Positions 30,778 through 44,400 are shown, counted from the stretch's first letter. The stretch: DNA of 64,000 bases from Porites lobata (GCA_942486035.1 CALNXK010000103.1:756001-820000), one strand, 5' to 3'. Notes: generated by a model from the sequence alone, not told the origin. Numbers and translations are program-made.

Positions 30778-33000
30778 AGTAGCAGCTATGAAATGATTCA
30801 CTCATACAGTATATATCTGTTCACTGTTACAGTAGCAAATCAGTTTTCCTTTAACTTGTGCTGCTGTTTCTTTCCCAAAATTGACAGGAGTTCCTTTCAA
30901 TATTTATTACATAGGACGTGTTTACTGAAGAACATATACATGAAGACTGCTCGGTTAACCATATATACACACTGACTGGTCAACTTGACTGATAGGAACT
31001 TCTGGCACCTGAATTTGCTTTAAGAGTTGATGTTAAAACTATACTTTCTGTCAATTTCAATGTCGTACAGTGTCATGCACTTCGAGACCCGCCCGGAAAA
31101 CTGTAGCAAGCCACCTTAATAGTTTAGTTCCTTGCAATGGAATAGGCCACTTCCGAGTTCCAAAAACCCTCACTTTCAAAATGAGGCCATGTGCGCAACC
31201 TTTCTTGTAAAAATGAGTTTTATGAGAATGAAAAATCATTTCCATATCAAACGCTGAGCACTTACCCTCGTTTTGATACAGAGGCCCGGGCGAACTCGGA
31301 AATGGCTTATTGATATTTGTCAGTCTTTTCTTTTCCCACTTTAGTCAGTGTTTAGTGATATTCACTTAAGCATACTAGATTAACGTGATGTTTAACCATT
31401 AAAAATCTGAATAAAAAATAACATCAAAAACAATGTTTATTTTGGGTGGCTTTTAATATATATATGTACCGTAGATCGGTGCACAATAAATGATTTTCCT
31501 GCCGGCACAAAATCTATCTAGTATAGTGTGAACATGGCCTTAAGAACGTGATTATGGTTTGAGGTTGAGGGTCAATAATGTTTGGGACGTACAGGGCGTT
31601 GTCACGTAAGCTGCCACTCTGACGTCATTCTTTAGCTACGATGGCATGACCGTTCCAAAGACAACAACGAAAGCAGTCTGATAGTCCACCGCTCAAAAGG
31701 CAAAAAACATCAACTTCAACTTTATTTTTACACAGGAAAATAATATTAACATTCGTGGACATAATTACTTGCATCTACTATAAGGACACGTAAAAGAAAA
31801 GACAATCTAAGTAGTTGGCCACTGTCATGTAAGCTATTAGAGTCCGCCAAATATGGGAGGCTAAATAGACAATCAACGAAAAGTTACATACTAAGTTTAC
31901 AAAAGATAGATATTTGTATATTAATTGAGTCTTATGGATAGCTAGTGCTCGCTTGGTAGTGATTAGACAAGGAAAAAGGGACGTTGCGTGCTCACAGTTT
32001 TGGACTGATTTATTCTAAGCCATAACTGAATCAAGTCACGGGCCGTGATAATCCTTCCTAATGCCTGTTGCCAAGGAGAGAAAAGCTGTTTACTAGTGGA
32101 TCATTATATAATGTTAACACCTCACAAATAAACGCGAATAAACCGTACATGACTGCTGTTTGTCCTATTTCCCTTACGTTTTATTTTTATAATTTACATA
32201 CAGAGATTTATTCACTGACAACAATTGACCCTGCCATGCATAGGTGATTTCAGTTGAACCTTTTGGCGTCATGCGTAAATCGCCCCATCAAACGTTGTGT
32301 GGCTGATGCTCACGAACAAAACGTGCCCTCATTGTCCACCAGTCGCTAGAAAGACCACTAAGGGTGGTTCTTTATTGAAGATTCTGTTTGAGCAAGTGAA
32401 ATCGTTGTTGTTTATTTATTTTAACGTGAATTATAAGAAGCTACTAGCCAGCAAGGACTTGACTTCATAAGGTAAGGACTTAGTATTATTACACGCCGTA
32501 AACTTAGGACTTTTATTACAGCACCTGTTAGCCGAAGCAGCGAATTCACCACCTGTCGAAAATTTCACATGTTTTCATTCATTTACAACATGAAGCATAT
32601 GTGAGGTGATATGAATGTGCATTAATGTGAAATATAATGAGCATGAGTAAGGATTTAACGATTGCTTTAGTCGAGGTGTAGTTGATGCCCGTAAGTAGGA
32701 ATCACATGTGGGCCTATTACTGATACGTTATTATTCATCCAACTCAAAGACGAATACAGTCTCATTAATGTGCTTTATCATCTCGCGCTAAGAGGACTCT
32801 AAGAAATCAAATTTGATTCAACTATGTACTGGCAGGATTCTTAACGCCCCGATGACCCTCTGCTTTAATAATCGTCATTCTGACCATTCAGTATTGTCAT
32901 TTTTATTTCGTAAATAGCGGCCACAACACCAATCAAAGTAATCTAACATTAGACTTTCAAAGGTCTTGTCCACCAGGCCCCGGTTGTTCAGTCAAACGTT
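30778..33000. other. Gene 2 3' side and spacer
   Basis: The first AATAAA after the stop is at 31410-31415, a possible poly(A) signal 630 bp downstream. A MITE-like repeat lies at 31138-31315 (separate entry). The rest of this stretch to about 32970 shows no exon or element I recognise. Confidence 0.4.
31138..31315. mobile_element. MITE-like foldback repeat
   Basis: The termini are inverted: ATAGGCCACTTCCGAGTTC near the left end and GAACTCGGAAATGGCTTAT near the right. The 140 bp between has no ORF. It may be part of the gene 2 3' untranslated region. Confidence 0.75.
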
Positions 33001-33165
33001 GGATAGTGCTTCCACCGGATAACTCACTATCCAGCGGAGAGTATTAGGGAAACCAATTGCGCTATCCACCGTTTGAATAAAAGAAATTTTAAAGAAAGTG
33101 AAAAAATCCACGGCATATCCAACCATAAACGTTTGAACAATCCAGAGGCCAGGGTTTAAAAAGTA
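32975..33165. mobile_element. MITE-like foldback repeat
   Basis: Left end CCCCGGTTGTTCAGTCAAAC, right end GTTTGAACAATCCAGAGGCC, imperfectly inverted. Internal GGATAGTGCTTCCACCGGAT and ACTATCCAGCGGA motifs pair with GCGCTATCCACC. No coding capacity. Confidence 0.65.
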
Positions 33166-33830
33166 AAACTTTATTTAAAAAACTATATTCTCTAAGTGTG
33201 AAATTAAAACGCACGTAACGTTAAAGCTTTGTGTTTAATCAGCCTCCCTTACCAAAAAACTGTTTTGAAAAAATCCAGGGTTTTAAATAGGGTAAAAAGT
33301 GTATTTTTAATGTATTTTTCGACTTTTAAGGTGTTTTAACCCTGTATTTTAAATGCTTTTATATATAAAAAATTCCAGGGAGGAGCAGGTCAAAAACAGT
33401 TTTTAAATACCTTATAAATCGGAATAAAAACAGGATAAAAACAGTTTCAAAAAACATATTTTAATTTACTATACTATTTTAAAACTATTTTTAATGGCAA
33501 TTTTAAACGTATTTTGAAAAAAACAGGTTTAAAATAGGTACAAAAAAAATTTTTGATATATTTTTTGTTTTAATTTTAAAAAACTATATTCTCAAAATAT
33601 ATTTTAAAGCTGTTTAATCGGTTTCGAAATTTAGTAAAATACTCGTATTTGAAATTAAAAAACGAAAACACGTAACGTCAAAGCACACATATTTATGTTT
33701 AATCAAAATAGGATGTTGCAAAAACAGTATAAAAATATGAAACTTTAGAGTTTTAGATAAAAAAGGATGAATAATTGAAAAACAGGATGGAAATACCATT
33801 TAAATTCATGAAATAAAAAAACAAAACCGT
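33165..33830. repeat. A/T-rich degenerate repeat tract
   Basis: Variants of TTTTAAA, AAAACAGG, CTATATTCTC and TGTATTTT recur irregularly. AAAACTATATTCTC near 33180 recurs near 33580, and CACGTAACGT near 33211 recurs near 33670, so an old tandem duplication of about 400-460 bp with heavy decay is likely. Confidence 0.55.
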
Positions 33831-36800
33831 CGAAAATTACCCTGAAAAAGCAAGATTTACCTCGGCGAAATTTTTATGCAGGACTTCAATCTCAGCCAAC
33901 GATTTTACCGAAACAGAATAAATTTACGCGAGAATGAAAGAGGCCGGTGACGTGACATCAAGTGACTGAGATCATTTATACAAAACAGCGAGTCTCTGCA
34001 AGGAATCCTGTAAAAAGTAAAATTGCCGTACGGGCGCGACTATATAAATGTTTACTACCCTTCATTTGTTTCTCATATGGCGTATATCTAAGCGTCTTAG
34101 TAACATTGTATATTTAATACTTACAATTAGACTGTTGGACTCTTCTCCTGAACCAGAACCTTTCAAAGTACATAACAGTCGCTGAGGAGTCATAACCATT
34201 TTTTGATTCGTGATAAAAGCAACATCTATGTGTTCCGACAATCCGCAGAGTTGGAGTGTACTTTTGTAAGATCGTAACAAACAGTAAAATCAAGCGCATT
34301 TAAGCTCACAGCAACCGCCCGGGAGCAACCGCCGGTTCAATAATTTGAAATGAGCAAAGGACAAAGGACGGTTTGCTTATCACGTGCATTTGTCACATCA
34401 CCGCGGCGCGAAGTCGTGATTTCAGTCGCGCGTGACATCTCAAAAATAATATGCCATGCATGTGCGGAATAGTCTATGAGAGAAAGATAACCATATGTCG
34501 GAGTTTATTCAGATCTGAGCGTTGTTTCTTAGTGCAATATATACGAGGTGAGATCTTAGCTTGGATAGTTTGTTTTAATTATTATGAAATTTCAAGGACT
34601 TATTTTAGACAAATCTCAATTGACCGCGTGCATCCGGTTCTCGGCCCGCGGCTTCGGCTGTTTGCGAAAAATTTCTACATGAAAATTAAAATGTGATTTT
34701 AAGAATTTTCTTTTAAAAAACTTATGGAATGTCCCGTAGCTGCATTAATTGAATCACGGCTAAAATCTAGGCGGAAATTTTCGCAGAGAGCTTGCAGGTA
34801 ATGAACATTGAGGAACGGATTGATCCTTTATCGGCACACTGTCACAGTTACGTGTTGTCAGTCAAAGCTAAAATCTATTCCTAATTTTCTTCTCTTTTTT
34901 CAATTTCTTTTTGATTTGCTGGGAGATTTAATTTTTGGCTCCGCCTTGAGCTTTATTGAGAGAGCTTCCAATACTATGCTTCGACCATGAAGTATATAGC
35001 CGAATATCATTGGTACTGTTGGTATGGTAATTTTGCATGTGTTTTTCAAAGAATACTAAAAGTGGTCTCTTACTTCAAGCCAAAAACCTGCCAGGCTTTA
35101 ATTCGTGTCGTCTGATATGCGCTTACTGTTGTTGATTAATTATCATCTCCTCCAACAGCTGCATCACCCCAGCTTGAATTTTGAATGAATTCGCTTGTCC
35201 ATTTTATTAGAATACCAAAATATTCAAAATTTACAATCTTGCATTTTATTATTTACAAACCTGATCTATTCGCCATTTTAACTTGTTATGATGGCACCTC
35301 AGGCAATACTGTGACAATGTACAATGCTGAGCAATATGGAGATAAAAATCCGATATGCTATTAATGATTGTTGGATTGTTCGGCTTATTTTTAAATCCAA
35401 AAACACTGTACATAACAGAGATTTATAATGCAACCGAAAAATATGGGAAATTATTTTCACTTGAGGACAAAACGTTACTTTCATAATTAACAACTGAATT
35501 GAATGAGGCCAAGTATGGTGTATTTTTAAAGAATTGTACAGTTTGAGGCCGGTGTTATCTTGGAAAACGGGCCTCCGTGACCTGAACAGATGTTTTTTTT
35601 CTTTTCAGATACTGCTCAAAACCTAAATGTCATCTATAGAGCAAAATTTGTTGCGTATTCTTGCATATTTTCCGTTGAATTTTAGTTTGTCGGCTTGTTG
35701 GTCTTCGGATAGTCGTGAACTCTTTCGCCATCTTCTTTTGTTCACTTATGCCAAAACAGCGCGCTAGACTACACCTCGGCCGGCTGCCTGGCAACCGAGA
35801 GGTTGTGATTGGATTGTACATTGGGGCAATGGTATATTGCTCGCATCCTCCAAATATGGTCTGCGCCAGCAGCTGGTAATGAAGAATTAACCGGTAAAAC
35901 CAATCAGAAACGGCGAAATATTTTAGTAATAATAAATTTTGTTAATTGTATTTCCTCCCCGTTTTGTTTAAATGATTAAACGGAGCAATTAGAATGACTC
36001 CGTTTTCTTGATATACATCTGCCCTCAGCTGTAAAATGTCACGGCTTTCTTGGAATTGTGTCATTCTTCGTTGATTTATATTTTATTTTGGTTGGAAGGA
36101 AACGCAATGAACTTTCAGGGCTCGTTACGTGATGGGAGCCACATTTGCATTTAACGTTATTATTGACAGACTTCCGTCACTCATGAAGAAAACCCCTTAG
36201 GACCAAGTAACACCCGCCTGTCAGTTCAACCTCCAATAAAGCCCTGGGGACAAGGCTGCCACGAGTTAAGCCCAAGCCTATTTTATGTGTGACACAGAGT
36301 AGTTTCTGTGCAATGCCCGCAATCCATATTTCATATACAACACCAGAAACCCTAGGGGCTAAACATCCTAGAGAAATGATGCAAAAAAAAAGCGCAAGTG
36401 AGTAAGCCAAGTCTTTGGAAAAACAAAAGCTTGACTCCTAGTACGCGTGCGCGGCCGCACTGGCCCACAGGGATCCCATGCTGCGTGCACCATACTCCGC
36501 ACTCTCACTAATGAATGTTGATAGTTGATTTGAGCCGATTTTCCAGGGAGAGCACGTAATCCCATCACTGGGTGAAAAAAAATATTGACCTTAATGAGGT
36601 CTCTTTTCAGATTTAGCAATTTTTTTTTTTCATGGAGAATTTATTGTCTTTTGTGGTACATGTCCTGGATAAACATATGCTAAAGTTCAAAGCTGTCAAT
36701 GCTGTGGAGTCTAAGGGAATAGTCTACGACTAACTCCTTAATAATCAAAATTAATTTTCTAACCCTAACTGATATCAAGGTTACTGTCTATAATTATTAT

Positions 36801-38072
36801 ATTAATGCCTTCTAAAAATATTCACCTTAAACCTCCCACTTATTTTATCGCTTTTTTTAACCCTAGGCTCTCCGTGCAGATTAAAGAATTCTAGACGCAA
36901 AAGTTGGATTGAATAGTTCAATTCCCTTTAATCCATGTTAATTGCTCCATCCTAAATCACCCTAAATTTTGCTATAATTGAAACCTCTTTTTCTGAGGTA
37001 TCCTTTAATTCCAAGAAAGTTTGTTTTTGCTGGTTGCAACAAAATATCGCAACGGGGCTGGAGAATACGCCACACTTTTTGTTATCTATCATTAATTAAG
37101 TATTGATTTTTCTAAAGGATGTTGTAGACCGCATATCAACCATGTTTCTTTTTAATTTTAACTCATGATATTGCGTCTCTTCCCTTGTTCTATCAAAACA
37201 AGTTCAGTATGAATTAGCCAACCCAGTTTTCCTTAGTTCTCTGACTTACAACTACATAACTCCTTTAATGTTTCTATAAATCATGTCATTCCAATCAGCC
37301 CCATTATGGATATTTCAGGTAAAGTAGTTAAGCTTTCAGGTATCGATGATTGAGCACGAAGAACTTGTCGTAACCATTCATGCAATCAAAGCTTTGAAGC
37401 TTGCTAGGCTTTAATAACACAGCCAGGCTTTTATAATTTTTTGTTTCTAAACCTTGACAGCTGAACGACAATTGAAATGTTAGTGGAAAATGTACTTTCT
37501 TGCGCCCTTGTGTTAATAGCTGAGAGGGTTCAATAAGAGTCTTTTACGCGTAACCATGATGTAACAAAAATTTAGAATGTTCATATTTATACCCTTTTCA
37601 CTCGCGGGATAACAATACAATTTAAGCACTTTTGATCAGTTTAATTAACCTGTGAGAACTTTTTAATTATATATCATTACTATCATTTTTTTAATTCTTA
37701 ATACATTTGTTTAAGTCCACTTAGTGCCCACTTTGCCGCATTCTTTTATTGAAGAACTTTCAATTTTCAACCGACATTAAATGCAGCGCGCTTAAAAACT
37801 TTGTACTGTTAATTGACAAAATTCGATCTAAAAATAATGCTCGTGATATTTTGGGTTTTCTTTGCAAGCGGGCTAATACTTAAAGGAAACTTCTTGAAAG
37901 ATTACGCGATTATTCTTGGCAACTTGGCTTACTATAACGAGTACAAGAGGCCTTGTTTCTTTACTTTATCGGGTACATCATTTCATCTCAAACCAGAATT
38001 CGCGAAAGATTTTATAATTTAAAATCCTCTTTTTTGTCAGTTTGCTTTCACAGACTACATTATTAACAGGCA
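33830..38072. other. Spacer upstream of gene 3
   Basis: No motif-bearing ORF, RNA gene or transposon terminus is recognised. A GC-richer patch with many CpG lies at 34310-34440 and another near 36440-36490. A TTAACAG acceptor-like site (38063-38069) just before the gene 3 ATG suggests an upstream non-coding exon that I cannot locate. Confidence 0.4.
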
Positions 38073-38426
38073 ATGCTGAAAGGAGACAGAAGTGACAGCG
38101 ATATAGAACTTGCGATGGAAAGTATAGAAAGTCGTAAAAAGAAGTTAGAAAAGGCGCTAAGCTCTCATGAAGATCTCAAGAAACCTCAAGAACAGGAAGA
38201 AGAGGAGAAACAATATTCCATTCGGTTTTTGATTCTGGACTATTTTGAATACACTTCTGGCCACGGACCGCCTCGAATTCTCGCCTCCAGGCAGCTGATC
38301 AGAAAAATATTTTGGATTTTATTGTTCCTTGCCGCACTTGGAGTGTCTGTGTGGCAAATAACTGAACTCTTCGAAACATACCAGGCAAGACCCCTGGCCA
38401 CTCATGTAGCGATACAACATGAAACG
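38073..38426 (+). CDS. Gene 3 exon 1: charged N-terminus and TM1
   Basis: 118 codons, phase 0, ending ACG before GTGAGA. The Lys/Glu-rich N-terminal 47 residues are absent from gene 1 and only partly matched in gene 2. YTSGHGPPRI is the gating motif, with Pro-Pro where genes 1 and 2 have A-G and F-G. TM1 is KIFWILLFLAALGVSVWQI. Confidence 0.94.
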
Positions 38427-41400
38427 GTGAGAAAACAGCTTCCTTTACTGTCGACACATTTAGATACATGAATATAACTCTGTGTGGAGTTTTAGGACGG
38501 TCGTTTTATCACTCACCAGTGTAACCACCATGCAAATCTTATAGCTAAGATTTCATTTTCCCCTTGAGTTTTCCTGTCCTCTTAACGGCCTCTACCTCTT
38601 GCTTGCATTCCACTGTTAACTTCAGCCAGTTATTATTAATACATTTTCGTTTCCTCGCGCGAGGTATCTGAATTTCTAACCAGTATAGATCCAGAAAGTA
38701 CAAAACGTTTTTCTGATTGAGCCATGAAGCCATGAATCCCCGAAAATACATTCCATGAGTTTCACTGATTTTGCCAAGAACTAGGATTTTCACTGCCCTT
38801 CTAAGTATAATTCTCTAGCTTTTCCTCCGATTTTACCCAATCAATGGTAACCCTCAAAATAAACCTGTCGTAAAGATGATAACCTTGCTCAATGAGTGTA
38901 TTGGAAGATTTTTGAGATATATACGTATATACGTTTTTTGAAATAGCCAAGCTACAAAACATCATATTCTATTTTCAAGAACTCTTAGATTTCTTTTTAG
39001 TCATTCGTTTTTCTTATTAATATAATACTTAGGTAACTTCGATAGTTCTCTTATTTGTCTTAATCTTAAACAAATTGTGATTTTTATGAAGGTATGTAAT
39101 TTCCCTTCTATGCACTTTTTAAAATCCTTGTACATAATTTTAGATCAATTTTTAATTTTTTAAATTTATCGTGTAGTCGTAATTTACGCTGGGCCCCTTT
39201 TGATACCGGCTACCCTGCCTAAATAAAGTTGACTTGACTTGACGAAGCACGTAGATGCCTCCGCGGTATAACCAGGTCAAAAAAGAATTTGCATCACCTA
39301 CGTAGTAAGAGAAGACATACCATACTGAAAAAAAAGTAGAGGACTTGAATCTTCTTCAGCAACTCGGCGAATCACACATCCTGCAGAAGTTTTTTTCTGA
39401 GTTAAAACTATTTACAATAACAGAGTTTTGTAAAAATCACTCCAACTTACTGATCGAGCTTCAATATAGCTACAAATAGAGTCGTCTGAGTTCAGAGGCG
39501 TAGTTAAGAGAGACCTTTATCTTCTTTTCTAAGAAGTTGTTCTGTATTTTCAGAGTCTCGACTTTCCTGCCATTACCATATGCAACTTCAACGCAGTGAA
39601 GCTCAGTTCGGTAGAATACCTCCCAGAGGATTTAAGAAATGATATATTGGGAGCCCTCGAGGATTTAAAAGGTCGGTTTTTAGTAATAACAAATAGCAGA
39701 TTAATATTCTAGGAAAAGTGTAACAATTTCCCAAATACGTCAAGTATTTAATCTGAAGAGAAGGTCGACAACTTGTCGATTCTTTTCGTGACCGACTCTA
39801 GGCTGGTAGATGTTCTAAACTTTGCATGGCGCAATTCTGTGTTTATAGTGCGAAATAATGAAATCTAATTAATCTGGACCGGGCTGTTCAAAGCTGGGTT
39901 AAGACACCCAGCGGGGTCAGAGTGAAATTTAGATTCAGATATGAAAGCCTTAAAAAGAAAATTCAATTCATGATCATTAATCTTTTCGTCTATAATTTGA
40001 TTTTTGGATCAATGGGTATGATAAAACGCGTAATGTAACATTTCAACTTGTTTTTCAGTATGTTGAAAAACAAGTTATAGTTTTCGTTACCCGTTTTAAC
40101 AAAAAAATGATGGCAACAGTCAACAAAATCGCGACAAAAGTTTCAAAGATTAATGGCGCCTTTGAGGCTCAAATCAATAACGTTAAGTCAACGTTAAGGT
40201 ACGGGAAAACTGGCGATAAAAACGTACAACTCGTTCTGCAACATTGCTGCAAACTGAAATTAGTTGAAAAGCAAAATGTTGCGTGTTTTACCTCCCACGA
40301 GTCAAAGCTGTCTTGCAACAATTAGGTTGTTGCGGGTTACGAAAAGTTGTTGCAGATAGTAGAGAGTAGTTATACTTTTTGCAACAAAATGTGTACATGT
40401 TGCGCATTTTACCGGCCAAGGCAAACTTGCTTGGCAGCAAGTCCCAGCCGTTTATGGCGTGACTCCTGCGTAATTCTGTCCAGTCAGTTGTCAGTATTCA
40501 CGCAACTTGCGATAACCTGATTTGTTTGCAAGACAGGTTTGCCGAACGTGGGTAGTAAAATTTAATGCGCAACATCACGTTCAAGGCCTCTGTACGAGTA
40601 AAATGTTCCAAAACAATTCAAGTTGCCCGTTTTTGTTGCTCGTGTTACCGTAGCTTTAACAACGGTTACATTTATCAGCATTGTCAAAATTTAATGTTCA
40701 GATGATAAAATTATAAGGAGTGCCTTTTTCGTTGAAAGAGGGCGAGGCACTCATTTTGGGGGAGTAGATTCGGAATTTTTTTCAATTTGACAGGTGCACC
40801 CGCCCGGCGTCGAAAAAGAGCAGCCGGCTTATTGAAGGATCCCGCAGAGCCATCTGAAGAGGAAGAAGAAGGCTTTGAAAATCCCGATTCACTTGAGGAA
40901 GACTTCAGGCGACGAGAGGAGTTGATTATGGTTATGGCAGAAACTGATACCGAGGAACTTATTCCACTGGGACATGCTTTTGAGGATTTTGTGTTGAGTT
41001 GCACGTACCGTGGAATACCGTGTGGGTAGGTAGTATTTGCTTCTTTTTACTTTGTCTCCCCATGCATGTAAGATAACTCTGGATTCTGGAATCCGGAAAA
41101 AGTTTCGCTAGTCTGGCTTGTGGAGTCCGGAATCCGAGAAATGTTTTCTTGTGGGATCTGGGATCCTGGGCATTTGGAACTGGGAATTCAGCTCAAGCGG
41201 GAGACCATAACCTGAAGCGTGCAATTTCTATACTTGGCTTGTGCAACGGCGTTTTCACCGATCGGTTTATTTTTATCATTTTGCAGCACTTTTTCCTGCG
41301 AAAAAAACATCATGTTAAAACATCAGAAAACACCTTCCTGTCTCCGGTTTCAACTGCATGGACTTGTAAGGCTGATTTTATATTCAAAATTCGCTGAAAA

Positions 41401-44400
41401 TCCATCTAAAAATAAAATGGATGCCATTGCGAGGGCACTAGAAAGCTGCTCACTTCGGCTTATGGGCTCCTGGCTCAAGAAATCCGGAATCAGAGTGGCT
41501 AACGACTGGGATCCAGACTACATGAAGTAGCACAAACAAAAACTTTTCATGTTTACCTCTTCACTCCTATCTTGCTTTATCACAGAAATTTCACAAGCAG
41601 TTATTGGACTAATTACTGGCATTATTCTTATGGAAACTGCTACATCTTCAATGCTGGAAGAGACAAAAAAGGAAAAACAGTTTCGGTGTTGAAGTCAAAC
41701 AAACCGGGGCCATCGCACGGTAAGATAACAACACAGGAGTAATACTAGAGGAACTCTTGCCAATTAAAGTCTGTAAAGTTCATTTTGATTAAGGCGAGCC
41801 CTTTTAAGCAATGCGCCGTGTTTTATTAGGGACTTTAAGATCCAACGACGTGGACAGTAACGAGAACGTCAAAAAAACAATCGGTTTAATTAGCAAAACA
41901 ACCAACTTCGCACGTGCATCACACTTTTTTGTACATTTCTTTCCCGTTTGTGCACGACTACGACGTGAAAATGCCTAATTTCGCGTTTTAAGGAGGACGT
42001 AAACAAGCAACGTCGAAATTTTATTTCTCTTTCTGAGCTTGAATATGGTCCCTTGAAATTCAGCTTCAGGAGGGTTCGCCTACCATTGACAAAGTAAGTG
42101 GGTAGGAATAATCACTATAAAGACTGAAAGAACGCAAATTCAATTTTTAAGCGACGTTCTTGTCGCCGTCGCGTCGTTGGATCTTAAAGTCTCAATTGTC
42201 ATGCATACACGCGGTTTGCGCAGTTCTCGGCGCTAAATTAATCATTTTCCTAATCAGACTTTTCTTTTCGTTACATCTACCTTTGCTAACCATTTTAAAA
42301 CAACTTGCTTTTTTCTCCTTCGCGTTTTCGTAGAATTATAACAAACACACAAGAATTCATGAGAATCTCCGTATGTAATGGGGAATTGGGAGAATGTATA
42401 GACTGGGCAAATTTAGGATATACAACAAAACTATTATTGATATTACGTTTTAAGTACAGTTCGAACAACCTAGAGAGAGACGTAGAGCGTAGGGCGTAGG
42501 GAAAAGTTCCACAGAACCCTGAAACGAGGTTGAACTGAATTGGAATAGCTAGCACCCCCTTAAAAATTTTCTGCTTACTACGTTGGTAAGACTCAAATCC
42601 TTAAATCTTGCCAAATCTCTCTAAGAAATTGTCCAAGGCCTTCTCGGTCGATGCATATTTGTAACGTAGCCGAGATGGAAGGCGAGGAAACCTCACAAAC
42701 TCACAAAGACCACGTGACCCAACACAGAAAAACAAGGTCTAATATACTGGGACAGGCATGCAAGAGAAAACCTGAAACAGGGATTCTTGCTCACTCTAGT
42801 TTTTACTGCTCTAATAAATGATATGTAATCAGAGGCCATTTATCGCTGAAGAGTTGCCCTGCTTTGTACGATATAGCTGACAAAGAGGAAAATGCAGACG
42901 GTTTTGTTTTCGAATCCATTTCATGGCAGGAAAGTAAATTTTGCGTCCGAGAAGAGGGATTTTTGAGATCTAATTCCTCAAAATTAGTTGTCTTGGTCAA
43001 CTCATATCACATAGTGCATGGGAGCGCATTAGATACAAAACTTCTGTATCTCCTTTTATCAGGGTTAGTTCTTGAGCTAAATATCCAGCAACAAGAATAT
43101 ATTGGCGCCTTCGCAGAAGAAGCCGGAGTAAGAATAGACATTTCAAATCAAGGCGAGATGGCGTTTCCCCGCGAAAAGGGACTTAGTGCGCCGCCAGGGT
43201 TTGCTACGTCGATAGGCATGAGAAAGGTAATGCTCTAATTCGATTCTTTAATCTTCTCTTTTTACGCTGTGAGTGTCGATAAGCTTGCCTGCGACGTGCA
43301 ACTTGGGTTGAAGACAAAACAATTCCTGAAGTTGACAGCTCAGTAGCAACTCCACCACTAATTAGCCAGACGGTGGCTTTGCACTGTTAATGCTATAAAT
43401 GTCTTAATTGCACATTATTGTCTACGTCCTTGTTCGAGGGCCCCGCACAACGGGCACCACTGCTTCACTTCTGTGTTCACTATTTTTAATTATTATCAGT
43501 TTCAGATCTTCGTTCGCGTTAATTTTTGTATTTTGAGACTAATGCACTGCAGTTTTCCTAAATGAACTTCAGTGGTATTTAATTGTAGTGAATTTTCAAG
43601 CTTCTGTAGAACTCTTAAGGACCGGTTCAGACGCCGAACTTTTCATGAGCCGAACCTAATGCATTGAATTGGGGGTGTCAGTAAAACGCAGGGTCGGGGT
43701 TGGGGTCGAAGCCTATCTTTTTTTTTTAAAGAATGCTGTAAGGGTTAGGGTTAGGGTTGACACTAACCCTAACCCTAACCCTAAAACAGCATTCTGTGTC
43801 TCCAGCTGCCTGGGAAAACTATTTTGTGATATCTTAAACCAACGACTTTTTGAGTATATCCTTTCTTTGAATATACTCCACAAATCTCAAATTGGCTTTT
43901 TACCGAATAACCGCACAGCAGAGCACGTCTTCACTCTCCGAACCTTGATATCTTGATAGATAAGTACGTTTATAATCACAACGAAAAGATCTATGCTTGT
44001 TTTGTAGATTTCAAAAAAGCTTTTGATTCGGTCTGGCATGACAGGCTCTTGAATGAGCTGCTGCAAATTGATGTTGGGGGTTCTTTTATAACTTAATTAA
44101 AAGCTTATTTCACAACTCTTCCTGCTCAAGTAAAATTGCCCAAAAGCAAAAGCGATCACTGATTCCGTTATGCGAGAAGTGTGCGTCAAGGCTGTATCTT
44201 AAGTCCACTGCTTTTTACTTCGGCGGAGCGCGAAGTAAAGGATTCGCGACGCTCAGGAATGTATCAAAGTTACAATTTTTTGACAAGATTGGGCATGCAA
44301 AGTCTGTAGGTTTTCGGTTTTATTCGGCTATTTGACGAAGTGAGAGCCGAATTAGTTCGAGATATCTCGAGATCACTTCGATTTCTTTGATTTATTCTTT

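Noticed and set aside
42864..43062. Open frame upstream of gene 3 exon 5
   Set aside because: The frame is open, but similarity to genes 1 and 2 begins exactly at the acceptor at 43063, and the upstream peptide has no counterpart.
43669..43956. Single 95-codon plus ORF across the telomere hairpin
   Set aside because: It joins translated telomere repeat to the start of the LINE RT fragment by chance. Only the part after about 43797 is real LINE sequence.
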